Shown: positions 9,901 to 17,685 of the stretch, piece by piece
Layout: every line of letters begins with the position of its first letter
Position numbering within the stretch: the stretch's first letter is position 1
DNA from: Sphingobium amiense
Lineage (GTDB): Bacteria; Pseudomonadota; Alphaproteobacteria; Sphingomonadales; Sphingomonadaceae
Assembly: GCF_003967075.1 (NCBI RefSeq)
Contig: NZ_AP018664.1
Span: 3,622,001-3,686,000 of the forward strand
Length of the DNA stretch: 64,000 bases
Direction of reading: 5' to 3'
Made by a program: the position numbers and the translations under genes
Notes under the pieces: generated by a model
The model's input: only the letters and a program-made list of their open reading frames with translations
The model's database searches: none
What the model was told of the DNA's origin: nothing

Positions 9901-10425
9901 GCCCGTGACTTCCTGCGCATCACCTTTGGCGAGGCGAAGTTCCGCGAAAACCTCGCCTTCGTTGAGACGGCACTTGGCAAGGATCTGCGCCGTTGGTTCA
10001 CGAAGGATTTCTTCGATTATCACGTGCGCCGCTACAAGAAGCGCCCGATCTACTGGATGTTCTCCAGCCCCAAGGGCAGCTTCAATGCACTGATCTATAT
10101 GCACCGCTACCGGCCCGACACCGTCTCCGTCGTGCTGAATCAGTATGTGCGCGAATTCATCCATAAGCTGGAGGTGGAGCGCGCCCGGCTGGAGAAGCTG
10201 GCCGACGATCCTGCCGCTACACCCGCCCAGCAAACAAAGGCGCAGAAGGAAACGGCCACGGTCATCAAGCAGATCGCCGAGCTGACCGAATGGGAACGCG
10301 ATGTCGTCTATCCGATGGCGCAGCAGAAGATCGCCATCGATCTCGATGACGGTGTGAAGCGCAACTATCCGCTGTTCGCCGGTGCGCTGAAGCCGATCAA
10401 GGGGCTGGAGGCTGCGGATGACTGA
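6910..10425 (+). CDS. pglX: BREX-1 adenine-specific DNA methyltransferase PglX
   Basis: An 1171-residue N6-adenine methyltransferase. The SAM-binding motif DPACGSG is at residues 291-297 and the catalytic motif NPPY at 467-470. The length and N-terminal region match BREX-1 PglX. The enzyme methylates one strand of a short non-palindromic site and marks self DNA. The part after the catalytic motif (about residues 475-840) would carry target recognition. It has visibly lower GC than the rest: 28 of 60 bases at 9121-9180 against 40 of 60 at 8221-8280. This suggests exchange of the specificity region. The start is coupled to brxC by one base, and the stop overlaps pglZ by 8 bases. The recognised sequence cannot be predicted here. 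Confidence 0.96.
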   Translation: MDTNALKKFAQNARNLLIDQVTARLDMVLAESAAARREHPKAIARLEAAAKSNRAHVIEQAAYTWFNRFTALRFMDVTGLTNPRVVSPADGATRPEILAEAMAGNLPDRARPEIAEYLNGTRPAHDGQAEAYRLLLIHACNEWHGAMPYMFERADMLDRAEDYTELLMPDDLLSPDSILARLREVMTEDACQDVEIIGWLYQFYISEKKDQVFAGLKKNQKITAENIPAATQLFTPHWIVRYLVENSLGRLWLLNRPQSKLAAKMDYYIAPEEPETDFLRITRPEDIRICDPACGSGHMLTYAFDLLYEIYAEEGHDAAEIPGLILKHNLTGIEIDDRAGALAAFAMSMKAAARLGRRRFLRMEEKPDIVVLQDVRFTPAEMQDVAAVVGKDLFTDELRETLGQFERAKNFGSLIVPKLRDPAEALRVVEARDFGADLLLKEVQERVVAVLRMAEALGPKYHVAVANPPYMGGKGMNGKLGDFVKASYPESKSDLFAVFMERALGLCAKRGLMAMINMQSWMFLSSYEKLRVKLLSDAMILSMAHLGERAFDSIGGAVVSTTAFVIENAHSLDHEGTFIRLVDGSSEAEKEAQLKEAIQNPNCGWFHRASAEDFEKIPGSPIAYWLSERYFKIFEEAETLKESAEVKHGLSTGKNEEVVRLWSEVNAQEFGSRHQSRDAALASGDKWFPYNKGGEFRKWFGNCEYVLRYDEFGNSLMATFSGHRHDGKSHYFLEGVTWTFISSSSFAARYTYPGFVFDVSGSSLFVDTPKLVTGFLCSNLCYNILRALNPTLNFQVGNLKSLPILPAKIKANGDALKSVTEACIDLSKSDWDAYETSWDFTTLPLLSPEHRDQTLAGSFARLRAHWQGMTDEMQRLEEENNRIFIDAYGLQDELTPEVPIEEITLTCNPAYRYGVKGTEEEREARLREDTVAEFLHYAVGCMFGRYSLDAPGLILANQGEGMEEYLARVPEPSFAPDRDNVIPVLDADWFADDIVTRARDFLRITFGEAKFRENLAFVETALGKDLRRWFTKDFFDYHVRRYKKRPIYWMFSSPKGSFNALIYMHRYRPDTVSVVLNQYVREFIHKLEVERARLEKLADDPAATPAQQTKAQKETATVIKQIAELTEWERDVVYPMAQQKIAIDLDDGVKRNYPLFAGALKPIKGLEAADD

Positions 10426-12925
10426 CCGCATCACCGCCGGCCTGATGCGGCTCTATGAGGATCAGGGCCATCGCATCGTTTTCTGGTATGACGCCGCCCG
10501 CGATCTGCGCACGGCATTCGATGCGGTTGATCTGCCCGGCGTGACCAAGCTGGAGATCGCCAACAACGAGTTCGGCCTGAAATACCGCGTGCTGCGGCAG
10601 CAGCCGAAGGCGCGGTTCCTGCTCTACAAGGATGGCCCCGAGCCGCCGATGCCCGAGAACTGGCTGCTGGATGTGCAACTGGCGAGCGCCGTCTTTCGCG
10701 CCGATCAGGCGGCTATCTGGGTGGCGGATTTGGGCATTTCGGCGAAATATGAAGCCGCCGTGCGCGATCACGCCGAATTCTACCGTTCCGGCAAGCGGCT
10801 GGAAGCCCTGCGCGCCATCGAGCGCGAGCGCCCGTCGCAGAGCGCCAACGATGTTCGCCGCAAGATGCTGGCGGTCTGCGCCGGTGCGGATGGCGATCTC
10901 GATACGGTGATCGAGGCGTTGCTGGCTGAACTGGCTGATGGACAGGATGATTCACTGCGGCTCATCGACCGGGTTGGGCTGGCGGAGTTTTTCTGGAAAG
11001 AGGTTTCGGCGCGCTACGGCTATAGGACGGATACCCCGGATTTTCAGGATTTCGCCATCACGCTGTTTTCCAGCACCTGGGCGCGGGCCATGGGGGAGGC
11101 TGCGCCCCTGAATACCGATGCCGCTCTGATGTTCCGCCGCTGGAGCGCCTCGCGCCGGTGGGGTGAAGCGTTCGAGAAGCTGTCGGGCGATTATCAGGAC
11201 GTGCTGAAGATCAGGGACGATCTGGCCTCCCGCGATTTCCGCACCCTGATGCCGCATGATCATTTCGAGGAAGTGGATCGGCGGATCGTCGTCGCCATCG
11301 TTGAGGGGCTGGCCCAGCAGAGCCTGCCCGCGACAGATGTTCTGAAATGGGTGCGCGATCGCCGCCAGAGCCATTGGTATAGCCGTTACGCGGATGTCTA
11401 TCAGGCCATTGGCTATGCGACCGAGTTTCAGCAGGCGCTGGCCGAGGCTGATCTGACGATGACCAGCCTGTCCGATGGTGTGAAGCGCTATTCCGCAAGC
11501 TGGTTTCGACTGGACCAGCTCTATCGCAAGTTCATCTATCACATGCAGAAAAGCGGTCAGTCGGGGCTGCTGTCGGCGCTCTATGAGGCGGTTGAGAACC
11601 GCTACACCACGAATTTCGTGCTCAAGTTGAACGATGCCTGGCAGGATCAGGTGGCTCGCCTCACGGACTGGGCGGTCCCGGGCTTTCCACGTCAGGTGGA
11701 TTTTTACCGGGGGCAGGCTGCTGAATACCGGCGCAAGGATCAGAAGGTCGTTGTCATTATCTCGGATGCGCTGCGCTATGAGGTGGCCGAAGAGGCACTG
11801 CGCGAGATACGCAAGCTCAATCGGTTCGATGCTGAACTGAAGCCGATGATCGGGGTTTTGCCGAGCTACACGCAGCTTGGTATGGCGGCGCTGTTGCCGC
11901 ACCGACAACTGGCGATCCGCGACGACAATGATCTGGTGCTGCTGGACGGTGAAAGCACCATGGGGGCCGCTGCGCGTGAAAAGGCGCTTGCTGCGGGCCG
12001 GGCTGGAGACCGGGTAAAGGTTCTCGCGGCTAAGGATTTCATGAATCTGGGATCATCGGAGGGCAAAGACCTCTTCCGGGATCATGATGTCCTCTATCTG
12101 TATCACAACCAGATCGACGCGATTGGCGACAAGCTCGCCACGGAGGAAAATGTCCCAGCTGCGGCAGAGGCTGCCATCGAGGATCTGGTGAAGCTGGTGC
12201 GGAAGCTGACTTCGGCCAATTTCTCGAACATCCTGATCACCGCCGATCACGGCTTCCTGTGGCAGCACAAGGCTCTGGAAGAAAGCGGCTTCGCGCTGAG
12301 CGAGCCGGAGGGCGAGATCGTTACACGAAACCGGCGCTTCGTGATCGGCCGGAGCCTTAACAGCAGTGGCGGCATGAAGAAGTTCTCTGCTGCACAGCTT
12401 GGGCTGGAAGGTGAGCAGGACATTCTGATCCCGAACTCGATCAACCGCCTGCGCGTCAAAGGATCGGGCAGCCGCTTTGTCCATGGCGGGGCGAGCCTGC
12501 AGGAGATCGTCCTGCCGGTCCTGCGTGTCGGCAAGCAGCGCAAGGAGGATGTCGGACAGGTTTCGGTGCAGATCATTCCGCCACCCCGTGCTCAGATCAC
12601 CACGGGCCAGATCCAGGTCACCTTCTATCAGGCGGAGCCAGTGACCGACAAGCAGCAGCCCCGGCAGGTGCATGCAGCCATCTTTGCCGACGATAAAACA
12701 CTCATCTCAGACGAAGCCGAGTTGGAATTCGATTTCACGTCTGAGAACCCGCGCGAGCGCGAGCTGTCGCGGAGCTTCCTGCTGTCCAAGGCGGCAGACG
12801 CCTATAACAATCAGACAGTCTTCCTGAAGCTGCGAACGCGCATCGGCAAGACCAGCCATTTCGAAGATCACGCTTCGCAGCCGCTGCTGCTGAAACGCGG
12901 GATCAGTACAGATTTCGATTTCTGA
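10418..12925 (+). CDS. pglZ: BREX-1 alkaline-phosphatase-superfamily protein PglZ
   Basis: An 835-residue protein with a central PglZ domain of the alkaline phosphatase superfamily. The first metal-site segment VVVIISDALRYE includes D450, and the second, ITADHGFLW, includes D610 and H611. These are the expected metal-binding residues. In BREX, PglZ is essential for methylation and exclusion and binds PglX. Its substrate is unresolved. The N-terminal 430 residues are helical and family-specific. The C-terminus (about 715-835) looks like a beta-rich accessory domain. The start lies inside the end of pglX, and brxL begins 7 bases after the stop. Confidence 0.95.
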   Translation: MTDRITAGLMRLYEDQGHRIVFWYDAARDLRTAFDAVDLPGVTKLEIANNEFGLKYRVLRQQPKARFLLYKDGPEPPMPENWLLDVQLASAVFRADQAAIWVADLGISAKYEAAVRDHAEFYRSGKRLEALRAIERERPSQSANDVRRKMLAVCAGADGDLDTVIEALLAELADGQDDSLRLIDRVGLAEFFWKEVSARYGYRTDTPDFQDFAITLFSSTWARAMGEAAPLNTDAALMFRRWSASRRWGEAFEKLSGDYQDVLKIRDDLASRDFRTLMPHDHFEEVDRRIVVAIVEGLAQQSLPATDVLKWVRDRRQSHWYSRYADVYQAIGYATEFQQALAEADLTMTSLSDGVKRYSASWFRLDQLYRKFIYHMQKSGQSGLLSALYEAVENRYTTNFVLKLNDAWQDQVARLTDWAVPGFPRQVDFYRGQAAEYRRKDQKVVVIISDALRYEVAEEALREIRKLNRFDAELKPMIGVLPSYTQLGMAALLPHRQLAIRDDNDLVLLDGESTMGAAAREKALAAGRAGDRVKVLAAKDFMNLGSSEGKDLFRDHDVLYLYHNQIDAIGDKLATEENVPAAAEAAIEDLVKLVRKLTSANFSNILITADHGFLWQHKALEESGFALSEPEGEIVTRNRRFVIGRSLNSSGGMKKFSAAQLGLEGEQDILIPNSINRLRVKGSGSRFVHGGASLQEIVLPVLRVGKQRKEDVGQVSVQIIPPPRAQITTGQIQVTFYQAEPVTDKQQPRQVHAAIFADDKTLISDEAELEFDFTSENPRERELSRSFLLSKAADAYNNQTVFLKLRTRIGKTSHFEDHASQPLLLKRGISTDFDF

Positions 12926-12932
12926 GGTGCCG

Positions 12933-15014
12933 ATGTCGACCCTTGATGACAAGATCAATGAGCATTTTGCCGGTTTCGTGGTCCGTAAGGACCTGGTGAA
13001 GGCCGTGAAGGGGAACGCCATTGTCCCCACTTATGTGCTCGAATACCTTCTCGGCCAGTATTGCGCGACCGATGACGAAGCCTCGATTGCGACAGGCATT
13101 GAAACGGTCAAGGACATCCTGCGCAAGCACTACGTCCATCGTTCCGAAGCGGGGCTGGTTCAGTCGACGATCAAGGAGCGAGGCCGCTACAAGGTCATCG
13201 ATCAGGTTAGCGTGGCGCTGAATGAAAAGACTGATGCCTATGAAGCGGTTTTCGAAAACCTCGGAATCAAGCGGGTTGCCATCGACAGTGCCACGGTCAA
13301 GGCACATCCGAAACTGCTGGTTACGGGTATTTGGTGCATCGCCGATGTGCAGTACGAATTCTCGGAAGACAGCAGGATATCTCCCTGGATCATCGACACG
13401 TTGAAGCCGATCCAGATCGCCCGCGTGGACTATGACGGCTATCGCGAGACGCGTGACAAGTTCACCACGGAGGAATGGATCGATCTGCTAATGCAGAGCA
13501 TCGGCTTTGACCCGTCACTGTTCGGGCGCAGGTCAAAGCTTTTGCAACTGTTGCGCCTGGTGCCATTTGTTGAGCGTAACTACAACCTCATCGAGCTTGG
13601 CCCCAAGGGGACGGGAAAATCTCATATCTATTCCGAGTTTTCACCACATGGTCAGCTGATCTCGGGCGGTGAAATCACGGTTCCCAAGCTTTTCGTGAAC
13701 AATTCCAATGGGCGGATCGGATTGGTCGGCTTTTGGGATGTCGTGGCCTTTGACGAATTTGCCGGCCGCGAGAAGACGGCGAACAAGGCGCTTGTCGATA
13801 TCATGAAGAACTACATGGCAAACAAGCAGTTCTCTCGTGGTGTAAATCCGATGGGCGCCGAGGCCAGCTTCGCCTTCGTCGGCAACACGGACCATAACGT
13901 GCCTTGGATGCTGAAAAATACGGACCTGTTCGAAGCTCTGCCGCCGCAGTTCCACGACAGCGCCTTTATCGATCGATTGCACGCCTATCTGCCTGGATGG
14001 GAGGTCGACATCATCCGGGGTGAGATGTTCACATCTGGCTATGGGTTCATTGTCGACTATCTCGCCGAAATCCTGCGCCATCTGCGTGCGGAGGACTTCT
14101 CGCACCGGCCAGATCGCTATTTCACCATTCCGGTTCAGACCCATATCCGGGACCGCGCCGCGATCAACAAGACCATGTCAGGCCTGCTGAAGCTGATCTT
14201 CCCGAATGGAGGCGAGACAGAAGCCGAAGTTGAAGAGCTGCTGCGGTTTGCGATTGAATGCCGCAAGCGGGTGAAGGACCAGCTCCTGCGGATCGACAGC
14301 ACCTTTGAGGCAGCAGATTTCCATTACATCGCCTCTGATGGCGCAAAACGCGCCGTAACCACGCTCGAGGAAGAGGAGTTCCCCCAGTTCTACCACCGTC
14401 GATCAACCGACGATGGAAGTGACGGTGTGAATCAACAAGAGATTGGGTCGGTACCGGCAGAGCCGGTCTCAACGGCGGCTGCTTCCGCAGCGCCTACCGT
14501 TACCGCTGCCCCGCACTCCCCCCCAACTCCCGGACATGTCGTTTTCACAGAAAACCGCAAGGGCATCAGTTTCGACAAGATCTTTGGTCCTTGGACGGAT
14601 GGCGCGACGCGGATCATCATCACAGACCCCTATATCCGGAAGTTCCATCAGGCGCGCAACGTAATGGAACTGATCGAGATGCTGATCAGGCGCAAACAGC
14701 CTGAAGATCAGATCGCTGTGCATCTTGTCACGGCTCCGGACGATGGGAACATTCAGGAGCAGCGAGAGTGCCTGGACGGGATTGCTGAAGCCTGCACAGG
14801 CACGGGCGTCGATTTCACATGGGCCTTCGATGGGAGCGGCACTCTCCATGCACGCGACATCACGACGGATACTGGCTGGAAGATGGTTCTGGATCGCGGA
14901 TTGGATATTTTCCAGCCAACGCCTCGCAAGATGAACGGTTTCTCGCTGGGAGAACGGATGCAGGAGCACCGGATGGTCCGTGGCTTCTACGTGACTTATG
15001 TCGAGAACCTTTAG
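12933..15014 (+). CDS. brxL: BrxL AAA+ protein with a C-terminal MIT_C-like domain
   Basis: A 693-residue protein. The N-terminal part (LDDKINEHFAGFVVRKDLVK onward) and the AAA+ core with Walker A GPKGTGKS at residues 223-230 and the Walker B-like VVAFDEFAGRE identify BrxL, the DNA-translocating or MCM-like component of type 1 BREX. An Ala/Pro-rich linker (about 505-535) leads to a final domain of about 155 residues. Its motifs ITDPYIRKFHQARN and DTGWKMVLDRGLDIFQP resemble the MITD1 C-terminal domain (MIT_C, a phospholipase-D-like fold). I find no serine-lysine Lon protease motif. The start at 12933 has GAGG 5 bases ahead; an in-frame GTG at 12927 is less likely. Last gene of the BREX core. 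Confidence 0.88.
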   Translation: MSTLDDKINEHFAGFVVRKDLVKAVKGNAIVPTYVLEYLLGQYCATDDEASIATGIETVKDILRKHYVHRSEAGLVQSTIKERGRYKVIDQVSVALNEKTDAYEAVFENLGIKRVAIDSATVKAHPKLLVTGIWCIADVQYEFSEDSRISPWIIDTLKPIQIARVDYDGYRETRDKFTTEEWIDLLMQSIGFDPSLFGRRSKLLQLLRLVPFVERNYNLIELGPKGTGKSHIYSEFSPHGQLISGGEITVPKLFVNNSNGRIGLVGFWDVVAFDEFAGREKTANKALVDIMKNYMANKQFSRGVNPMGAEASFAFVGNTDHNVPWMLKNTDLFEALPPQFHDSAFIDRLHAYLPGWEVDIIRGEMFTSGYGFIVDYLAEILRHLRAEDFSHRPDRYFTIPVQTHIRDRAAINKTMSGLLKLIFPNGGETEAEVEELLRFAIECRKRVKDQLLRIDSTFEAADFHYIASDGAKRAVTTLEEEEFPQFYHRRSTDDGSDGVNQQEIGSVPAEPVSTAAASAAPTVTAAPHSPPTPGHVVFTENRKGISFDKIFGPWTDGATRIIITDPYIRKFHQARNVMELIEMLIRRKQPEDQIAVHLVTAPDDGNIQEQRECLDGIAEACTGTGVDFTWAFDGSGTLHARDITTDTGWKMVLDRGLDIFQPTPRKMNGFSLGERMQEHRMVRGFYVTYVENL

Positions 15015-15138
15015 CTTGGTCGACCGTGTTGGCGGTGCAGGTTCGGCTACGCGCTCGGCCGGAAGCAAGAAGTAGACCTCGATGCCCAAGCCCTCATCCT
15101 CGTTACAGTTTTCCTGATCCGCAGATTGCAGGCCATTC

Positions 15139-17685
15139 ATGCACTACCCCTTCCTCGTCACTGATCCGCGCTCCGGCCTGCAATACCGCCTGACCGATAC
15201 CGGTCTTGCCGAATTGTCCCTTGCCCCCATTTCTGCCGAATGGGCGCCGGGGCGTGCCATTGCCGAAGCGCCTGACCCGGTCTGGGCCGAAAGTCTTGCC
15301 AATGCGCCTGTCGAGACGATCTCGGCGGTGACCGCCGCGCTGACGGATCTTGTGCTGGCCACGCCGGATCTGAAGGTGCCGAACGTCGATCACCTGCCAG
15401 ACAGCCGCGCAAAGCGGCATCTCTTGGCGCTGGTCGCGTTGTGGCAAAGGTTGGGGGATGCGCTGCCAGAGGGGCTGGCACCGATTTCCCATGTGCTGGC
15501 CCTGCCGCATGGGTCGTTCCTGGGCTCGTTGCCGGTGGTTGAAGGTTCGCTGGATCCTCTAGCTCCTGCGGCGCTGCAGGCGCTTTTTGCCCGGTTGCGG
15601 GACGAGTTCGGCACTGTTCCCGCAAGCGCCTATACGCCCCGGGCCGCAATCGGCAGCCGCCTGCACGCGTTGCAAGGCGGTGTTTCAGCGCAGGATATCG
15701 AGGCCGGGGTTCTGGATGACAGCCTCGCGTTCTATGGTCTGCGCGATCCCGCCGCCTGCGCCGATTTCGCCGCCGCCAAAGCCCGGGCGCTGATTGAGTC
15801 CGGCGTTTCGGCCCGTGAAATCGCCGTGCTGTCGGGCGATGATCTGCGCCAGATCGCGCGCGCTTTCTCAGCCCAGGGAGTGCCGCTCTCGGGTCTTCCG
15901 GGCCAATTACCCGAGCGAGATGTCATTGGCGAGACCGCGCTGCATCTGGCCCTCGCGAAACGCCCGCCGACCCCGGCTATGGTTCTGGCGAGCCTCGCGC
16001 TTTCTCCCCTGATGCCCTGGTCCGTCCAGACCGGGCGCGATCTCGCAGAAGGTCTGATGAATGGCGATTTCCGAGGGACCATCCTCACTGGCACGCCCGC
16101 GCATAAGGAACTGTGGGACGATATCCGCGCTTCGGCCGGCAGCCTGCAGCAACTGCGCTTCCTGCTGGACCGGATCTGCGAGCGGATCGGGCAGGGCGAT
16201 CAGGTGCGCGCGCGGCTGACCGTGCCGCCCGGCGAGGGAAGCCCCGATTGGGAGGCGATCCTGCGTGGCATTCAGGTCATGCCGCCCACGGTTGCGGACC
16301 CCGACCGCAATCTTGAAGGCGCCAGCCTTTGGTCTGCCTTCGAGACGCCCTGGCGCCCGTGCCGCCATTTGATCGTCAGCGATTTCACCGACGGGCTCTA
16401 TCCTACCCGTCCGCGCGCCAATCCGCTGTTTCTCGACAGCGAGATTGCGGCGATCCGCGATGCCACCGGCCTTCAACTCCGTGGCAGGGCCGAAGGGTTG
16501 GCGCAGGGCCTTCAGATCTTTGACCAGCAGCTTCAGGCCGTATCCGAAAGCGTCACATTCCTGATCCCCTGGCGCGATCTGGCAGGCGGGCGCTTGCAAC
16601 CCTCGGCGGGGCTGTCGCTCGTCGCGCGGGCGGTGGCGGGCGTCGAGGATGCCAGCGATCTGATCATCGATCTGTCGCGGCTGAACCCGGCGGACTGGCC
16701 GGTCGCATATCACACACTGATTCCGGTGCCGGAACCTGCGAACTTGCCCGAGGCTCTCGATTTCCCGGGGCATGACCTTCTGTCCCTGCGGCGGCGCGTT
16801 GACGGCACCGCCAAACCGCAATCGCCTTCGCGGCTCGAGACGCTGCTGGTCAGCCCTCTCGCCTGGCTTCTGGCCGAGGTCGGGGCCGAGGATATGTCCT
16901 GGTCTGCCGAGGAACTCGACGTGATGGCCAAGGGCAATATCGCCCATGATGTCTTTGAAAATGTCTTTCTCAAAGACCAACCGATCCCCGAACCGGAGGC
17001 GCTGGCAACTGCCATCCCCGAGGCCTATGGCCGGGCGCTGACCCGGCACGCGGGTTATCTGCGCAGCCCCTCATGGGAGATGGAGCGTCGCGGGCTGGAG
17101 CGTGAGATCATGGCGGCGGCCCTGCGCTGGCGCGACCATCTGCTTGCGCTGAAAGCGAGGATCATCGGCAATGAAATCTGGCTGGCCGGTGAGGCGCATG
17201 GCATCAATCTGCATGGCAAGGCCGACGCGATCCTTGAACTGCCTGATGGTGCGCTCTTGATCATCGATCACAAGAAAAGCGGCACCAAGGGCCGACGGCA
17301 GCGGATGGAGGCGGGCTGGGATCTGCAGGCAGGGCTTTACGCCGATATGATAGCGCGGCCCATGCGGCGCGAGGGTGACGGCATGGACCCGCTGATCGGC
17401 CGCAAGGTGGCGGTCGCCTATCACCTGATGAATGATGGCGGGCTGCTGACTTCGGGTTTGGTCTTGCCCGAGGGCTCGCCCGCCCGCGACATGGGCGATG
17501 CGGTGAATGCCGGGGCGGTAGCCAAGCTGGCGGAGCGCTTGGCCGAACTTGGTGCAGGACGGGTCGTGCTGAACACCTCTGAGGATGCGGCCTTCTTCAA
17601 GAAAGAAGCCGGCTTCACCCCATATGCGCTGACCGATGGCTCCGCCCTTGTCACCGCCTTCATCCGCCCGGTCGAGGAGGAATGA
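15139..17685 (+). CDS. AddB-like PD-(D/E)XK nuclease protein
   Basis: An 848-residue protein with the architecture of AddB/RexB-type subunits. A long helicase-like N-terminal part without an intact Walker A motif is followed by a C-terminal RecB-family nuclease. The nuclease residues are visible: H603 in GNIAHDVFEN, D696 in GKADAILEL, then D710 and K712 in IIDHKKS. It would cut DNA in partnership with the helicase encoded next, whose start overlaps its stop by 4 bases (ATGA). It is shorter than housekeeping AddB of alphaproteobacteria (roughly 1000 residues). With the island context, this suggests a defence-specific pair rather than the chromosomal recombination enzyme. A 124-bp gap separates it from brxL, with a weak AGG as ribosome site and no terminator seen in the gap. 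Confidence 0.83.
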   Translation: MHYPFLVTDPRSGLQYRLTDTGLAELSLAPISAEWAPGRAIAEAPDPVWAESLANAPVETISAVTAALTDLVLATPDLKVPNVDHLPDSRAKRHLLALVALWQRLGDALPEGLAPISHVLALPHGSFLGSLPVVEGSLDPLAPAALQALFARLRDEFGTVPASAYTPRAAIGSRLHALQGGVSAQDIEAGVLDDSLAFYGLRDPAACADFAAAKARALIESGVSAREIAVLSGDDLRQIARAFSAQGVPLSGLPGQLPERDVIGETALHLALAKRPPTPAMVLASLALSPLMPWSVQTGRDLAEGLMNGDFRGTILTGTPAHKELWDDIRASAGSLQQLRFLLDRICERIGQGDQVRARLTVPPGEGSPDWEAILRGIQVMPPTVADPDRNLEGASLWSAFETPWRPCRHLIVSDFTDGLYPTRPRANPLFLDSEIAAIRDATGLQLRGRAEGLAQGLQIFDQQLQAVSESVTFLIPWRDLAGGRLQPSAGLSLVARAVAGVEDASDLIIDLSRLNPADWPVAYHTLIPVPEPANLPEALDFPGHDLLSLRRRVDGTAKPQSPSRLETLLVSPLAWLLAEVGAEDMSWSAEELDVMAKGNIAHDVFENVFLKDQPIPEPEALATAIPEAYGRALTRHAGYLRSPSWEMERRGLEREIMAAALRWRDHLLALKARIIGNEIWLAGEAHGINLHGKADAILELPDGALLIIDHKKSGTKGRRQRMEAGWDLQAGLYADMIARPMRREGDGMDPLIGRKVAVAYHLMNDGGLLTSGLVLPEGSPARDMGDAVNAGAVAKLAERLAELGAGRVVLNTSEDAAFFKKEAGFTPYALTDGSALVTAFIRPVEEE

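Noticed and set aside
9196..10434. Long open frames on the minus strand inside pglX, brxC, pglZ and the AddB-like gene
   Set aside because: They mirror high-GC coding regions on the plus strand, have arginine- and glycine-rich composition without motifs, and lack ribosome sites. They are shadows, not genes.
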